Shown one piece after another: positions 8,258-15,528 of a stretch of DNA of 37,597 nt. Origin of the DNA: Candidatus Eisenbacteria bacterium. Its GTDB lineage: Bacteria; Desulfobacterota; Binatia; DP-6. How positions within the stretch are numbered: the first letter of the stretch is position 1; the number at the start of each line of letters is the position of its first letter. The notes under the pieces were generated by a model. That model saw only the letters and a list, made by a program, of their open reading frames with translations. It had not been told where the DNA came from and did not search any database. The translations under genes and the position numbers were made by a program. The stretch is from the NCBI GenBank assembly GCA_035577985.1, contig DATJZY010000157.1, positions 1 to 37,597 on the forward strand, in the 5' to 3' direction.

Positions 8258-8284
8258 CCGACCCAAGACGGAGTCTTGGGTCGG
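8258..8284. terminator. Bidirectional hairpin terminator, copy C of a genomic repeat
   Basis: Perfect 12-bp arms (CCGACCCAAGAC at 8258-8269, GTCTTGGGTCGG at 8273-8284) enclose a three-base loop. It lies exactly between the convergent uspA and VIT-type genes, five bases from each stop. Read on the minus strand, all 27 bases are identical to the hairpin at 37391-37417. No T-tract follows, so termination is inferred from position. Confidence 0.7.
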
Positions 8285-8288
8285 TCGC

Positions 8289-8984
8289 CTAGCTGATCCA
8301 GCGCGCGATCGCGAAGGCGGCCGCGGCGGCGAGGCCGCCGGTCGTGAGCGTCTGCAGCCCTCCGCGCAGCGGGGCCATGCCCGTGAAGCGGCTCTTCACG
8401 ACGCCGAACAGGAAGAGCGCGACGAGCGTCACCCCGACCGACACCGGAAGCGCCGTCGCGACGCGCGGGAAGAGGATGTACGGGAGCAGCGGGATCAGGC
8501 CGCCCGCGACGTACGCCGCGGCGATCGTGAAGGCGCTGCGCCGCGCGCGTGTTGGATCGGGCTGATCGAGCCCGAGCTCGAAGCGCATCATGAAGTCGAC
8601 CCAGCGGCGGCGGTCGGCCGTGATGACGTCGAGGACCGGCCGGATCTGCTTGTCGGTGAGGCCGTAGCGGCGAAAGACGCCCGCGACCTCCTCGACCTCG
8701 ACCCGGGGCACCTCCTCCGTCTCGCGCTCCTCGCGCGCCAGCTCGGCCTGGTAGTGCTCGGCGTCGGTCTTCGCCGCCTGATACCCGCCGAGACCCATGG
8801 CGATGGCGCCGGCCGCGATCTCCGCGAGGCCCGCCGTCACGATGACCGCGGTCGAGTCGACGGCGCCCGAGAGCCCGGCCGCGAGCGCGAACGGGACCGT
8901 CAGCCCGTCCGCCATCCCGATGACGACGTCGCGAACGGTGGCCGTGGCAGTGAAGTGCCGCTCGTGGTGCGGTGTGGCCGGCAT
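8289..8984 (-). CDS. VIT1/CCC1-family membrane transporter
   Basis: The 231-residue membrane protein starts at ATG 8984 (MPATPHHERHF) behind a G-rich ribosome site. The family pattern is clear: VRDVVIGMADGLTVPFALAAGLSGA in helix 1, then VTAGLAEIAAGAIAMGLGGYQAAKTDAEHY in helix 2. A charged helical hairpin rich in Glu (AREERETEEVPRVEVEEVAGVFRRYGL), the metal-binding region in plant VIT1, comes next. Three more helices follow. Characterised relatives move Fe2+ or Mn2+ out of the cytosol as proton antiporters. Bacterial members are less studied, so the substrate is inferred. The gene follows the two-domain kinase gene by 50 bp on the same strand and is probably co-transcribed with it. Confidence 0.9.
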   Translation of the reverse strand: MPATPHHERHFTATATVRDVVIGMADGLTVPFALAAGLSGAVDSTAVIVTAGLAEIAAGAIAMGLGGYQAAKTDAEHYQAELAREERETEEVPRVEVEEVAGVFRRYGLTDKQIRPVLDVITADRRRWVDFMMRFELGLDQPDPTRARRSAFTIAAAYVAGGLIPLLPYILFPRVATALPVSVGVTLVALFLFGVVKSRFTGMAPLRGGLQTLTTGGLAAAAAFAIARWIS

Positions 8985-9034
8985 CGCCCGCCCAAGGATC
9001 GCAAGTTTTGCGCCGGCGCGCGACCCGCGGGCCG

Positions 9035-10642
9035 TCAGGCCCGGCGCGCAACCGGACGGCCCTGGCGCCACGCCCACAGCCGTCCGAGGAGGTCCGCCCG
9101 CACCGCCCCGATGCCCGCCGTCGTGTCGACGGTGAGGGCGGGCTCGGCTGCGCCCAGCGCGTCATGGTGGTCGCGCTGCAGGACGTACACGTCCCAGCGC
9201 GCGTCCGACACGGATCCGGCCTCGCGGGCATCGAGTCGCCTCCGCACCACGGCTTCGTCGGCGATCGCTTCGACGAAGATCCACCGCCGGCCGAAGCCGC
9301 GCACGCTGCGGGCCAGGCGATCCCGCTCGGCGCGGCTCGTGAACGTGGCGTCGACGATGACGCTCTCGTTGCGCGCGAGCCGCCGTTCCACCTCGCGCCG
9401 GATGCCGGCGTACACGGCGCTCCGCGCCGCCACGTCGTACGCCGGTGCCGTCCCGGCCGGCGCTTCCGTCTTGCGCAGCACGTCCGAGCTGACGACGCCG
9501 AAGCCGGTCGCGTCGGCGAGGGCGTTCGCAACCGTCGACTTGCCGGTCCCCGAGAGCCCCGTGCACGCGACCACGACCGGGTCACCGCTTCGCCAGGCGA
9601 AGCGACCGGCCAGCGTGAACCCCTGCCAGGCGCGTACGGTCGCGTCGGCGCGTGCATGCGCTTCCATCTCGGCCTCGTCGGCTGCCAGGCCTTCGACCTT
9701 CCCCCGGACCGTCGCCCGGTGACACGCGTAGTACGGCAGGAGGGCCGGCACGAGCGGGTCGCCGGCCTCCTCGGCGTAGGCCGCGACGAAGAGGTCGGCC
9801 AGGTCCCGCCTCCCGAGCTGCTCGAGCTCCATCGCCAGGAAGGCGACGTCGGCCGCCACGTCGATCGCACGGAACGCCGGCGAGAACTCGATGCAGTCGA
9901 CCACGTAGATGCCGGGCGCGACGGGCGGCACGCCGGGCACGTCGATCCGTGCGTCGAGCACGTACACGTGGTCGGCGCGCAGGTCGCCATGGCCGTCACG
10001 GACGTGCCCGAGCTGCGGGCGAGCGCCGAGCACGGCCTCGTGCCGCGCCACGAACGTGCGCCCGAAGTCGGCGAGGATCTCGAAGTCCTCCGCGGCGAGG
10101 TGACGGCCGACGAACGGCCGCACCCCGTCGAGGTTCGTCGCCCAGCCCGACGCCAGCTCGTCCGGGCGTCCCGCTTCGACGATCGGGGCACTGGCGTGGA
10201 AACGCGCGATCCGCCCCGCGAGGTCGCGCATGATCTCCGGCGACGCCGCGCCCGCACGCACGAGCGCGGCCAGCGTCCGCTCGGCCGGCAAGCGGACCAT
10301 GTGGACGAGCCAGTCGAGCGCCGGCCCCTCGCCGCCGACGCGCAGCGCACCGCCGGCACGAACGACCGGCGCAACGTCCACGTAGACCCCGGGCGCCAAG
10401 CGGCGGTTGAGGCGCACCTCCTCCCGGCAGAAGTGCTCGCGGGCGGCCGGCGTCCCGAAGTCGAGGAACGGGAAGACGACCGCCTTCTTCAGCTTGTAGA
10501 CGTGCGAACCGGCGAGGAACACGTGGGAGATGTGGGTCTGCACGTGCACCACGTCGGCGACGGGGTGGGGATATGCTCCGGGATCTCGTAGCGCGGCGAC
10601 GATCGCCGCCTGATCCTCGTGGCTCGTGGGCACCGCGCCCAT
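9035..10642 (-). CDS. Two-domain kinase: aminoglycoside-phosphotransferase-like plus P-loop ATPase
   Basis: The 535-residue protein has two parts. Residues ~30-330 resemble aminoglycoside phosphotransferase/choline kinase folds: VYKLKKAVVFPFLDF carries the ATP-contact Lys region, HGDLRADHVYVLD near 217 is the catalytic loop, and VVDCIEFSPAFRAIDVAADVAFL is the metal-binding loop. Residues ~350-535 are a P-loop kinase (AAA_33/zeta-toxin-like) with Walker A GLSGTGKST near 360. This architecture is widespread but uncharacterised; the substrate is unknown and drug resistance should not be assumed. The ATG at 10642 is the first start after the promoter region. It is divergent from the di-iron gene across a 165-bp region with a palindrome, and upstream of the VIT-type gene. 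Confidence 0.85.
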   Translation of the reverse strand: MGAVPTSHEDQAAIVAALRDPGAYPHPVADVVHVQTHISHVFLAGSHVYKLKKAVVFPFLDFGTPAAREHFCREEVRLNRRLAPGVYVDVAPVVRAGGALRVGGEGPALDWLVHMVRLPAERTLAALVRAGAASPEIMRDLAGRIARFHASAPIVEAGRPDELASGWATNLDGVRPFVGRHLAAEDFEILADFGRTFVARHEAVLGARPQLGHVRDGHGDLRADHVYVLDARIDVPGVPPVAPGIYVVDCIEFSPAFRAIDVAADVAFLAMELEQLGRRDLADLFVAAYAEEAGDPLVPALLPYYACHRATVRGKVEGLAADEAEMEAHARADATVRAWQGFTLAGRFAWRSGDPVVVACTGLSGTGKSTVANALADATGFGVVSSDVLRKTEAPAGTAPAYDVAARSAVYAGIRREVERRLARNESVIVDATFTSRAERDRLARSVRGFGRRWIFVEAIADEAVVRRRLDAREAGSVSDARWDVYVLQRDHHDALGAAEPALTVDTTAGIGAVRADLLGRLWAWRQGRPVARRA

Positions 10643-10702
10643 GGAATGCAGGCGACGGGCCGTCGCGTCGAGCCCCGTTCCACGGCGTCTTTCCCACCCG
10701 TG

Positions 10703-10720
10703 CGACCGACCGGTCGGTCG
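10703..10720. promoter_or_regulatory. Perfect 18-bp palindrome, likely repressor operator
   Basis: CGACCGACC followed by GGTCGGTCG is fully self-complementary. It sits in the 165-bp intergenic region between the two-domain kinase and the divergent di-iron gene. Outer arms TTTCCCA (10690-10696) and TGGGAAA (10732-10738) add a second, looser inverted repeat around it. ACCGACCGGTCGGT-like palindromes are common operators of TetR-family repressors, especially acyl-CoA-related ones. No regulator gene lies beside it in this window. Binding is inferred. Confidence 0.6.
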
Positions 10721-10807
10721 GTTCGGACGGCTGGGAAATCCCGTACGCGGCCCGCGGGCTCCCGTGTGGCACACCGCCTGCTGGTCGGCCCCAGGAGGGC
10801 TCCCTCG

Positions 10808-11884
10808 ATGACGATCCCTGTCAGCCAAACGCTGGAGCGCGTGCTCGATCACCTCTCCGAGATGCGCAACGGGAAGTTCGACCTGCGCTGGATGCACGCC
10901 AACCCTGACGGCTGGGGCACGCGCGCCAAGCCGTCGGCCTTGGGACTCACGCTCGACGACATCAACGTCGGCAAGTATGGCGAGATCCCCGTCCGCGGCG
11001 GCACGCACGGCAGCATGGCGCCGCGGGGCTGCGAGGTGCCGCCCGAGACCCCGAGCCTCGGCACCTACGACGTCGACGATCGCGGCACGGTGTGGGCCGA
11101 CAACTGCGGCGAGCTCTACGAGGAGGCCGTCGCGCGCCAGTGGAGCTCGGCGCGCGACATCCCCTGGGACCGCCTGCAGGAGCTGCCCGAGGACATCGAG
11201 CGGGCCGTCTGCCAGCTCTGCACGGGCCTGACGGAGGTCGAGTTCATCGCCGGCGACCTGCCGGCCAAGTGGCTGTGGCGCATCAACCACGACTTCCACG
11301 AGGTGAAGCTCTTCCTGGCGAGCCAGGTGTTCGACGAGGCGCGCCACATGGACGTCTTCCGCAAGCGCGCCCTCGCGAACGGCGGCGGCCTATTGCAGGC
11401 GTCGCCCGGCTCCGAGTCCGTGCTCCGCATCATCCTGGACGCGCCCAACTACACCGTCGCCAGCTCCCTCATGCACATCCTCGCCGAGGGCTTCGTGCTG
11501 ACGCTCTTCCGCCACGGCGAGTTCCTCGCCCCGACCGAGGTCGAGAAGAAGATCTTCCGCCTCTGCATGCAGGACGAGGCCCGCCACGTCGGCTACGGCA
11601 CGATGCACCTCAAGCGCTTCCTGCAGGAGCACCCGGAGCGCGCCGAGGAGGTGCACCGGATCCTCGACGTCGGCGAGGAAGCGATGCTCGCCCTCTCGCT
11701 CGAGCCCCAGGGCATCGAGCCCCGGCTCATCCTGGCCGGCGGCGGCGTCGACCGGATGCAGGAGGGCATGATGCGCACCGCCTTCCTCTTCCAGAAGCAG
11801 GTGAGGGAGTACCTGCACCGCCTGCACGTCGCGGGCCTCGAACGCGGAGATCGCTGCAAGCTGCCGCTCGAGCTGCCGCAGTAA
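10808..11884 (+). CDS. Ferritin-like (R2-type) di-iron protein
   Basis: The 358-residue protein starts at ATG 10808 after AGGAGGG. Its C-terminal two thirds contain two E-x(~30)-D-E-A-R-H units: Glu143/145 with DEARH at 176-180, and Glu227 with DEARH at 256-260. This is the ligand set of a carboxylate-bridged di-iron centre in a four-helix bundle, as in R2-like ligand-binding oxidases and related oxygenases. Residues 1-130 are rich in loops with no motif that I recognise. The reaction cannot be stated; an O2-dependent oxidation is the reasonable guess. The next gene follows after 14 bases and is probably a partner. A perfect palindrome about 90 bp upstream suggests tight repressor control. 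Confidence 0.8.
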   Translation: MTIPVSQTLERVLDHLSEMRNGKFDLRWMHANPDGWGTRAKPSALGLTLDDINVGKYGEIPVRGGTHGSMAPRGCEVPPETPSLGTYDVDDRGTVWADNCGELYEEAVARQWSSARDIPWDRLQELPEDIERAVCQLCTGLTEVEFIAGDLPAKWLWRINHDFHEVKLFLASQVFDEARHMDVFRKRALANGGGLLQASPGSESVLRIILDAPNYTVASSLMHILAEGFVLTLFRHGEFLAPTEVEKKIFRLCMQDEARHVGYGTMHLKRFLQEHPERAEEVHRILDVGEEAMLALSLEPQGIEPRLILAGGGVDRMQEGMMRTAFLFQKQVREYLHRLHVAGLERGDRCKLPLELPQ

Positions 11885-11898
11885 CCGGGAGGACGACG

Positions 11899-12366
11899 AT
11901 GACCGCGGTACACTTCCCCTCCGTCGCGTGGTTCCAGCAGCTCGCCGACGCCATGGCGGCGGCGCCCGATCGCTACCGGCGTCTCGGGCCGCTCGACATG
12001 ACGCTGGTCCCGCGCATCCTCTTCCCCGACGGCCACGAGGAGCTCTACGTGCTCCCGTTCCGCGGCTACACCTGCGGCCCGATCTCGCAGGCGGAACGCC
12101 CCGAGCAAGTGCGCGCGCACCACCCGGTCCTGATCGAGGGCGAGTGGGCGGCCTGGCGCGAGATGGTCGAGAGCATCCTCGCGCACGGGCGCGCGGATCT
12201 CACGCACACGCTCAACTACCTGACGCTTCCCGACTGGCCGCTCCGCATCGTGCCGATCGACGAGGCGCAGGGACAGCTCGACGCCGATCGGTTCTATCGC
12301 TACCAGGAGAGCCTCCAGGCGTTCTTCGACGAAGCCGCAGCCGTCGACACGCAGCTCGCGGCCTGA
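11899..12366 (+). CDS. Uncharacterised 155-residue protein, possibly SCP2-like
   Basis: I do not recognise this protein firmly. It starts at ATG 11899 with GGGAGG upstream, 14 bases after the di-iron gene. It has no signal peptide or membrane helix. The middle part (HHPVLIEGEWAAWREMVESILAHGRADLTHTLNYLTL) is reminiscent of SCP2 sterol-carrier domains, which bind hydrophobic ligands, but the match is loose. Tandem placement with a di-iron protein behind one palindrome suggests that it supplies, binds or protects the substrate of that enzyme. Its last 67 bases overlap the 3' end of the convergent Cu+-ATPase gene, so both C-terminal tails are constrained by one stretch of DNA. Confidence 0.7.
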   Translation: MTAVHFPSVAWFQQLADAMAAAPDRYRRLGPLDMTLVPRILFPDGHEELYVLPFRGYTCGPISQAERPEQVRAHHPVLIEGEWAAWREMVESILAHGRADLTHTLNYLTLPDWPLRIVPIDEAQGQLDADRFYRYQESLQAFFDEAAAVDTQLAA

Positions 12367-14429
12367 GACGCCACGATCGGCCGGTCCGGCGCCCGCAGCC
12401 GGCGAGCGTTCGCCACCACGGCGACGCTGCTGGCCAGCATGGAGAGCGCCGCGACCAATGGATTCAGGCGACCGGCGGCGGCCAGGCCGACCGCGATCGC
12501 GTTGTAGCCGAAGGCCCACACGAGGTTCTGGCGCCCCACGCGCACGACCCGCCGCGCGTGCTCGATGACCCAGGGCACCTGCTGCACGCCGCCGCGCACG
12601 ACGACCACGTCTGCCGTGACGCGCGTGAGATCGGGCGCGTCGCCGACGGCGAAGCCGACGTCGGCCGCCGCCAGCGCCGGCGCGTCGTTGAAGCCGTCGC
12701 CGGCCATCCCGACCGGGGCGCTCGCCCGGGCCGCCTTCACCTGTGCGACCTTCTCCTCGGGCCGGAGTCCCGTCGCACACTCCCCTGGCGCGAACACCCC
12801 TTCGAGCGCCGCCGCTTGCACGTCACCGGACAGAAGCCCGACGCGGAGGCCGAAACGGCGGAGCTCCGCGATCGCCTCGATCGCGCCGGGAGCAAGCGCC
12901 TCCTGCAGCCACACGACGCCGGTGATCCGCCCCGCACGGGTGACGACCACCGGCGTGCCGTCGCGATGCGGAAGGTCCGCGCCGGCCGCCTTCCCGTCGA
13001 CCCACGATGGGCTGCCCGCGGCCACCGCCTCGCCGTCGACCACGCCGCGGACCCCTCGCCCGGGAACGACCTCCAATCCGGCGACGTCGGGCCGGCGGAG
13101 TGCGCGCGCCTCCGCGGCTGCGGTGATGCCGCGCGCCACGGGATGAGCGAGACCCGTCTCGAGAGCCGCTGCCAGCGCGAGCACGTCGTCGGAATGGCTC
13201 CCGTCCGACGCGTCGACGTGCGCCACACGCGGCAGGCCCGTGGTCAGCGTTCCGGTCTTGTCGACGAAGACCCGCTGCAGCGAGGCGATGCGCTCCAGGA
13301 CCGAGGCGCTGCGGACGATGACGCCGCGGCGCGCCGCGGTCGTGAGGCCGGTCCAGATCGCGACCGGCGTGGCGAGGCCGAGCCCGCATGGACAGGCCAC
13401 CACGAGCACCGAGAGCGCGACCAGGAGCCCGCGGTCGGGCCCGGCCGCGCGCGTCCAGGCGATCCCAGCCAATGCCGCGACCGCCAGCACGACCGGAACG
13501 AGAACCGCCGAGACGCGATCGGCGAGCCGCTCGGCGCGCGTGCGTTCGCGCAGCGCCGCATCGACGAGGGTCGCGATGCGGGCGGTCGCGCTGGCGCCGG
13601 CCGGCGCGGTCACGCGCACGCGGAAGGTCCCGTCGACCGAGCACGTGCCTCCCTCCACCGCGTCCGCAGGCTGCTTGGTGACCGGCGCCGCCTCGCCGGT
13701 GAGCGCCGACTCGTCGACGCCGCCGACGCCGGACAGGACCACGCCGTCGGCCGGAAAGGCATCCCCGGGCGTAACCCGTACGACGTCTCCCAGGCGGAGC
13801 GCCTCCGGCGCGACCGTCTCGGTGCCGTCCGCCAGCTCCCGACGCGCTCGGGTCGGCCCGCCGGCGAGCGTGGCCCGTACCAGCGCACCGGCGTCGGCCC
13901 GCGCGCGTGCGTCGAGGTAGCGGCCGAGCGTGACCAGCACGAGGAGCATCGCCGCCGTGTCGTAGTAGACGGCCGGGCGCCCGGCGATCGTGTTCACGAC
14001 CGACAGGGTGTATGCCGCGATCGTTCCCAGGACGACGAGCGCATCGGCGCTGGCCACGCCGCGCCACGCCGCGCGGGTCGCCGCCACGAGCACCGGGCCT
14101 CCCAGCAGCACGAGGACGGGCGCCGCGAAGACCATCGCGAGCCAGCGCAGGAGCACGAAGAGCGGCCCGTCGGTCGGCATGCCCCCGCCCCCGTAGACGG
14201 CCGGCACGTAGGTCGGCAGCGTCACCATCATCACGTTCATGGCGAAGAAGATCGCGACGCCGAGCCGCACCAAGACCGCGGCCGCGCGACCGTCGTCGCC
14301 CCGTGCTCGCGTCACCTGGTGGGCGAGCACGCAACCGAAGCAGCAATAGCTCCCCGGCGCGCCGTCGATCGTCGCGGTGAGCGGGCGGCGCCCGAGCGGC
14401 AGCCCGCAATGGGCGCACGCCCCGGTCAC
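12300..14429 (-). CDS. CcoI/FixI-like P1B-type Cu+ transporting ATPase
   Basis: The 709-residue heavy-metal P-type ATPase starts at GTG 14429. The N-terminus has a cysteine cluster CAHC (5-8) and CCFGC (29-33) typical of oxidase-associated ATPases, but the usual ferredoxin-like HMA domain is missing. Membrane motif CPC (ACPCGLGLATP) is near 345, phosphorylation site DKTGT near 388, and GDGFNDAPAL near 577. YN in helix 7 (GYNAIAVGL) and MLASS in helix 8 mark the P1B-1 Cu+ class. It should export Cu+ from the cytoplasm for loading the CuB site of the neighbouring cbb3-type oxidase. It ends the oxidase operon, four bases after the 63-residue subunit. About 25 residues beyond the last helix overlap the convergent gene. 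Confidence 0.92.
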   Translation of the reverse strand: MTGACAHCGLPLGRRPLTATIDGAPGSYCCFGCVLAHQVTRARGDDGRAAAVLVRLGVAIFFAMNVMMVTLPTYVPAVYGGGGMPTDGPLFVLLRWLAMVFAAPVLVLLGGPVLVAATRAAWRGVASADALVVLGTIAAYTLSVVNTIAGRPAVYYDTAAMLLVLVTLGRYLDARARADAGALVRATLAGGPTRARRELADGTETVAPEALRLGDVVRVTPGDAFPADGVVLSGVGGVDESALTGEAAPVTKQPADAVEGGTCSVDGTFRVRVTAPAGASATARIATLVDAALRERTRAERLADRVSAVLVPVVLAVAALAGIAWTRAAGPDRGLLVALSVLVVACPCGLGLATPVAIWTGLTTAARRGVIVRSASVLERIASLQRVFVDKTGTLTTGLPRVAHVDASDGSHSDDVLALAAALETGLAHPVARGITAAAEARALRRPDVAGLEVVPGRGVRGVVDGEAVAAGSPSWVDGKAAGADLPHRDGTPVVVTRAGRITGVVWLQEALAPGAIEAIAELRRFGLRVGLLSGDVQAAALEGVFAPGECATGLRPEEKVAQVKAARASAPVGMAGDGFNDAPALAAADVGFAVGDAPDLTRVTADVVVVRGGVQQVPWVIEHARRVVRVGRQNLVWAFGYNAIAVGLAAAGRLNPLVAALSMLASSVAVVANARRLRAPDRPIVASQAASCVSTAAASSKNAWRLSW

Positions 14430-14433
14430 GCGC

Positions 14434-14625
14434 TCACTCGATCAAGTTGACGACCAGATAGACGGCCCCACCGATGAGGAAGACGATCCACACGATGGCC
14501 ATCCACCAGGGCGCCGGATTCGCCTCGTACGTGTGATGCCGGTGGTCGAGCTCGGTGTCGGGCCGCGACGCGATCGCCGGGCTGGCGCCGGGCGGCGCGA
14601 GAATGGGATCGAGCTGCTCAGCCAT
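14434..14625 (-). CDS. Single-helix 63-residue protein resembling the CcoP N-terminus
   Basis: The ATG at 14625 (MAEQLDPILAPPG) overlaps the preceding stop by eight bases, indicating coupling. A His-rich segment DHRHHTYEANPAPWW leads into one transmembrane helix (MAIVWIVFLIGGAVYLVVNLIE). In ordinary cbb3 oxidases CcoP begins with a very similar acidic/aromatic segment and one or two helices before its two haem-c domains. Here the helix stands alone while a secreted di-haem cytochrome is encoded separately. I infer a split CcoP anchor. A CcoQ-like assembly peptide is the alternative. Confidence 0.7.
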   Translation of the reverse strand: MAEQLDPILAPPGASPAIASRPDTELDHRHHTYEANPAPWWMAIVWIVFLIGGAVYLVVNLIE

Positions 14626-14917
14626 GACGCCCACCCGCGAGCTCGCCGCCGCGCTCGATCTCGCGGTCGAGCTCGAGCATGCGGAGCTTCGGTGCCTCGA
14701 TGTCGCGGAAGCGGCCGGTCGTGACCGCCCACAGGAGGAGCAGGAGCAGCGGGAGCATGCCCATGAGATACGTCGTCACGGCCACCGCCCCGAAGCCGGC
14801 GACCTCGTCGCCCGCCATCGTCATGGCGAACTCGAACATCTTCGCGACGAAGGCGCCACCCGCGATGACCATCACGCCGATGGCGAGCGCGAACACGATG
14901 ATCGAGCGCGTCCTCAT
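14618..14917 (-). CDS. Two-helix membrane protein of the oxidase cluster (99 residues)
   Basis: The start at ATG 14917 overlaps the ccoO stop (ATGA). The first helix is SIIVFALAIGVMVIAGGAFVAKMFEF. The second, YLMGMLPLLLLLLWAVTTGRF, is followed by a charged cytoplasmic tail (RDIEAPKLRMLELDREIERGGE) likely to be helical. No haem or metal motif is visible. It has no close resemblance to CcoQ, CcoH or CcoS that I can recognise. Its coupling on both sides to oxidase genes suggests a small structural or assembly subunit. Function unknown. Confidence 0.75.
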   Translation of the reverse strand: MRTRSIIVFALAIGVMVIAGGAFVAKMFEFAMTMAGDEVAGFGAVAVTTYLMGMLPLLLLLLWAVTTGRFRDIEAPKLRMLELDREIERGGELAGGRHG

Positions 14918-15528
14918 GAGTCGCCTCCGATGCGCTGGTTCTCGGGAATCCAGCTCCCGAGCCACTGCAGGTACGCGACCAGGGCCAGCGCGCGTCTGGT
15001 CGGACGCCTGTCGGCGGTGAAGAACCACGGATACGACGGCATGACCGAGTACGGGGCAACCGTGCGCGGGTCGTAGAGGTGCGCCATCTGCCAGTCGTTC
15101 GAATGCCGGCCGGACTCGCGGATGAGGTCAGGGCCGACCCGCCGCGTGCCGAATAGGTGCGGCAGGTTCATGAGGTTCTGGTACTCCTCGGGCGTCGACA
15201 CCGGCCCGAAGCGCAGGTCCTCGTTCGAGGCCGGCCGGACGAACTGCGAGTGACAGTGCCAGCAGGCCTCGCTGATGTAGATCGCCTTCCCTTCCTCCAC
15301 CGCCGTCGCGAGACTCCCCGACGTGGGCGTGCCGAACGCGGCCTGGAACTCGGCCGGGTAGTCCTCGGCGAGCTGCGTGAACTCCGGCGGCACGTTGCGG
15401 GTGACCTCCTCGACGCTCTTGATCGGCACCTTGCGCAGCGTCAGCACCGGCATCGCGCCCTGCAGGAAGAAGCCGAGCAGGAACGTGATCACCCCGGCGA
15501 TGAGGAAGCTCGCGCCGAATCGTTCCAT
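14914..15528 (-). CDS. ccoO: cbb3-type cytochrome c oxidase mono-haem subunit II
   Basis: The 204-residue protein has an N-terminal membrane anchor (FLIAGVITFLLGFFLQGAMPVL) and one periplasmic haem-c domain. The haem site is CWHCH at 89-93 in the typical CcoO context EACWHCHSQFVRP. MPSYPWFF further on supplies the likely axial Met. It takes electrons from cytochrome c toward the CcoN haems. The ATG at 15528 overlaps the ccoN stop (TGATG) and its own stop overlaps the next gene. It is slightly shorter than classical CcoO. Confidence 0.93.
   Translation of the reverse strand: MERFGASFLIAGVITFLLGFFLQGAMPVLTLRKVPIKSVEEVTRNVPPEFTQLAEDYPAEFQAAFGTPTSGSLATAVEEGKAIYISEACWHCHSQFVRPASNEDLRFGPVSTPEEYQNLMNLPHLFGTRRVGPDLIRESGRHSNDWQMAHLYDPRTVAPYSVMPSYPWFFTADRRPTRRALALVAYLQWLGSWIPENQRIGGDS

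Noticed and set aside
9035..10642. Aminoglycoside resistance gene
   Set aside because: The APH-like fold is shared by many small-molecule kinases. The fused P-loop domain and lack of resistance context give no support for drug modification.
11928..14450. An 840-codon plus-strand frame opposite the Cu+ ATPase
   Set aside because: It is Arg/Ala/Gly/Asp-rich shadow coding of a convincing P-type ATPase.
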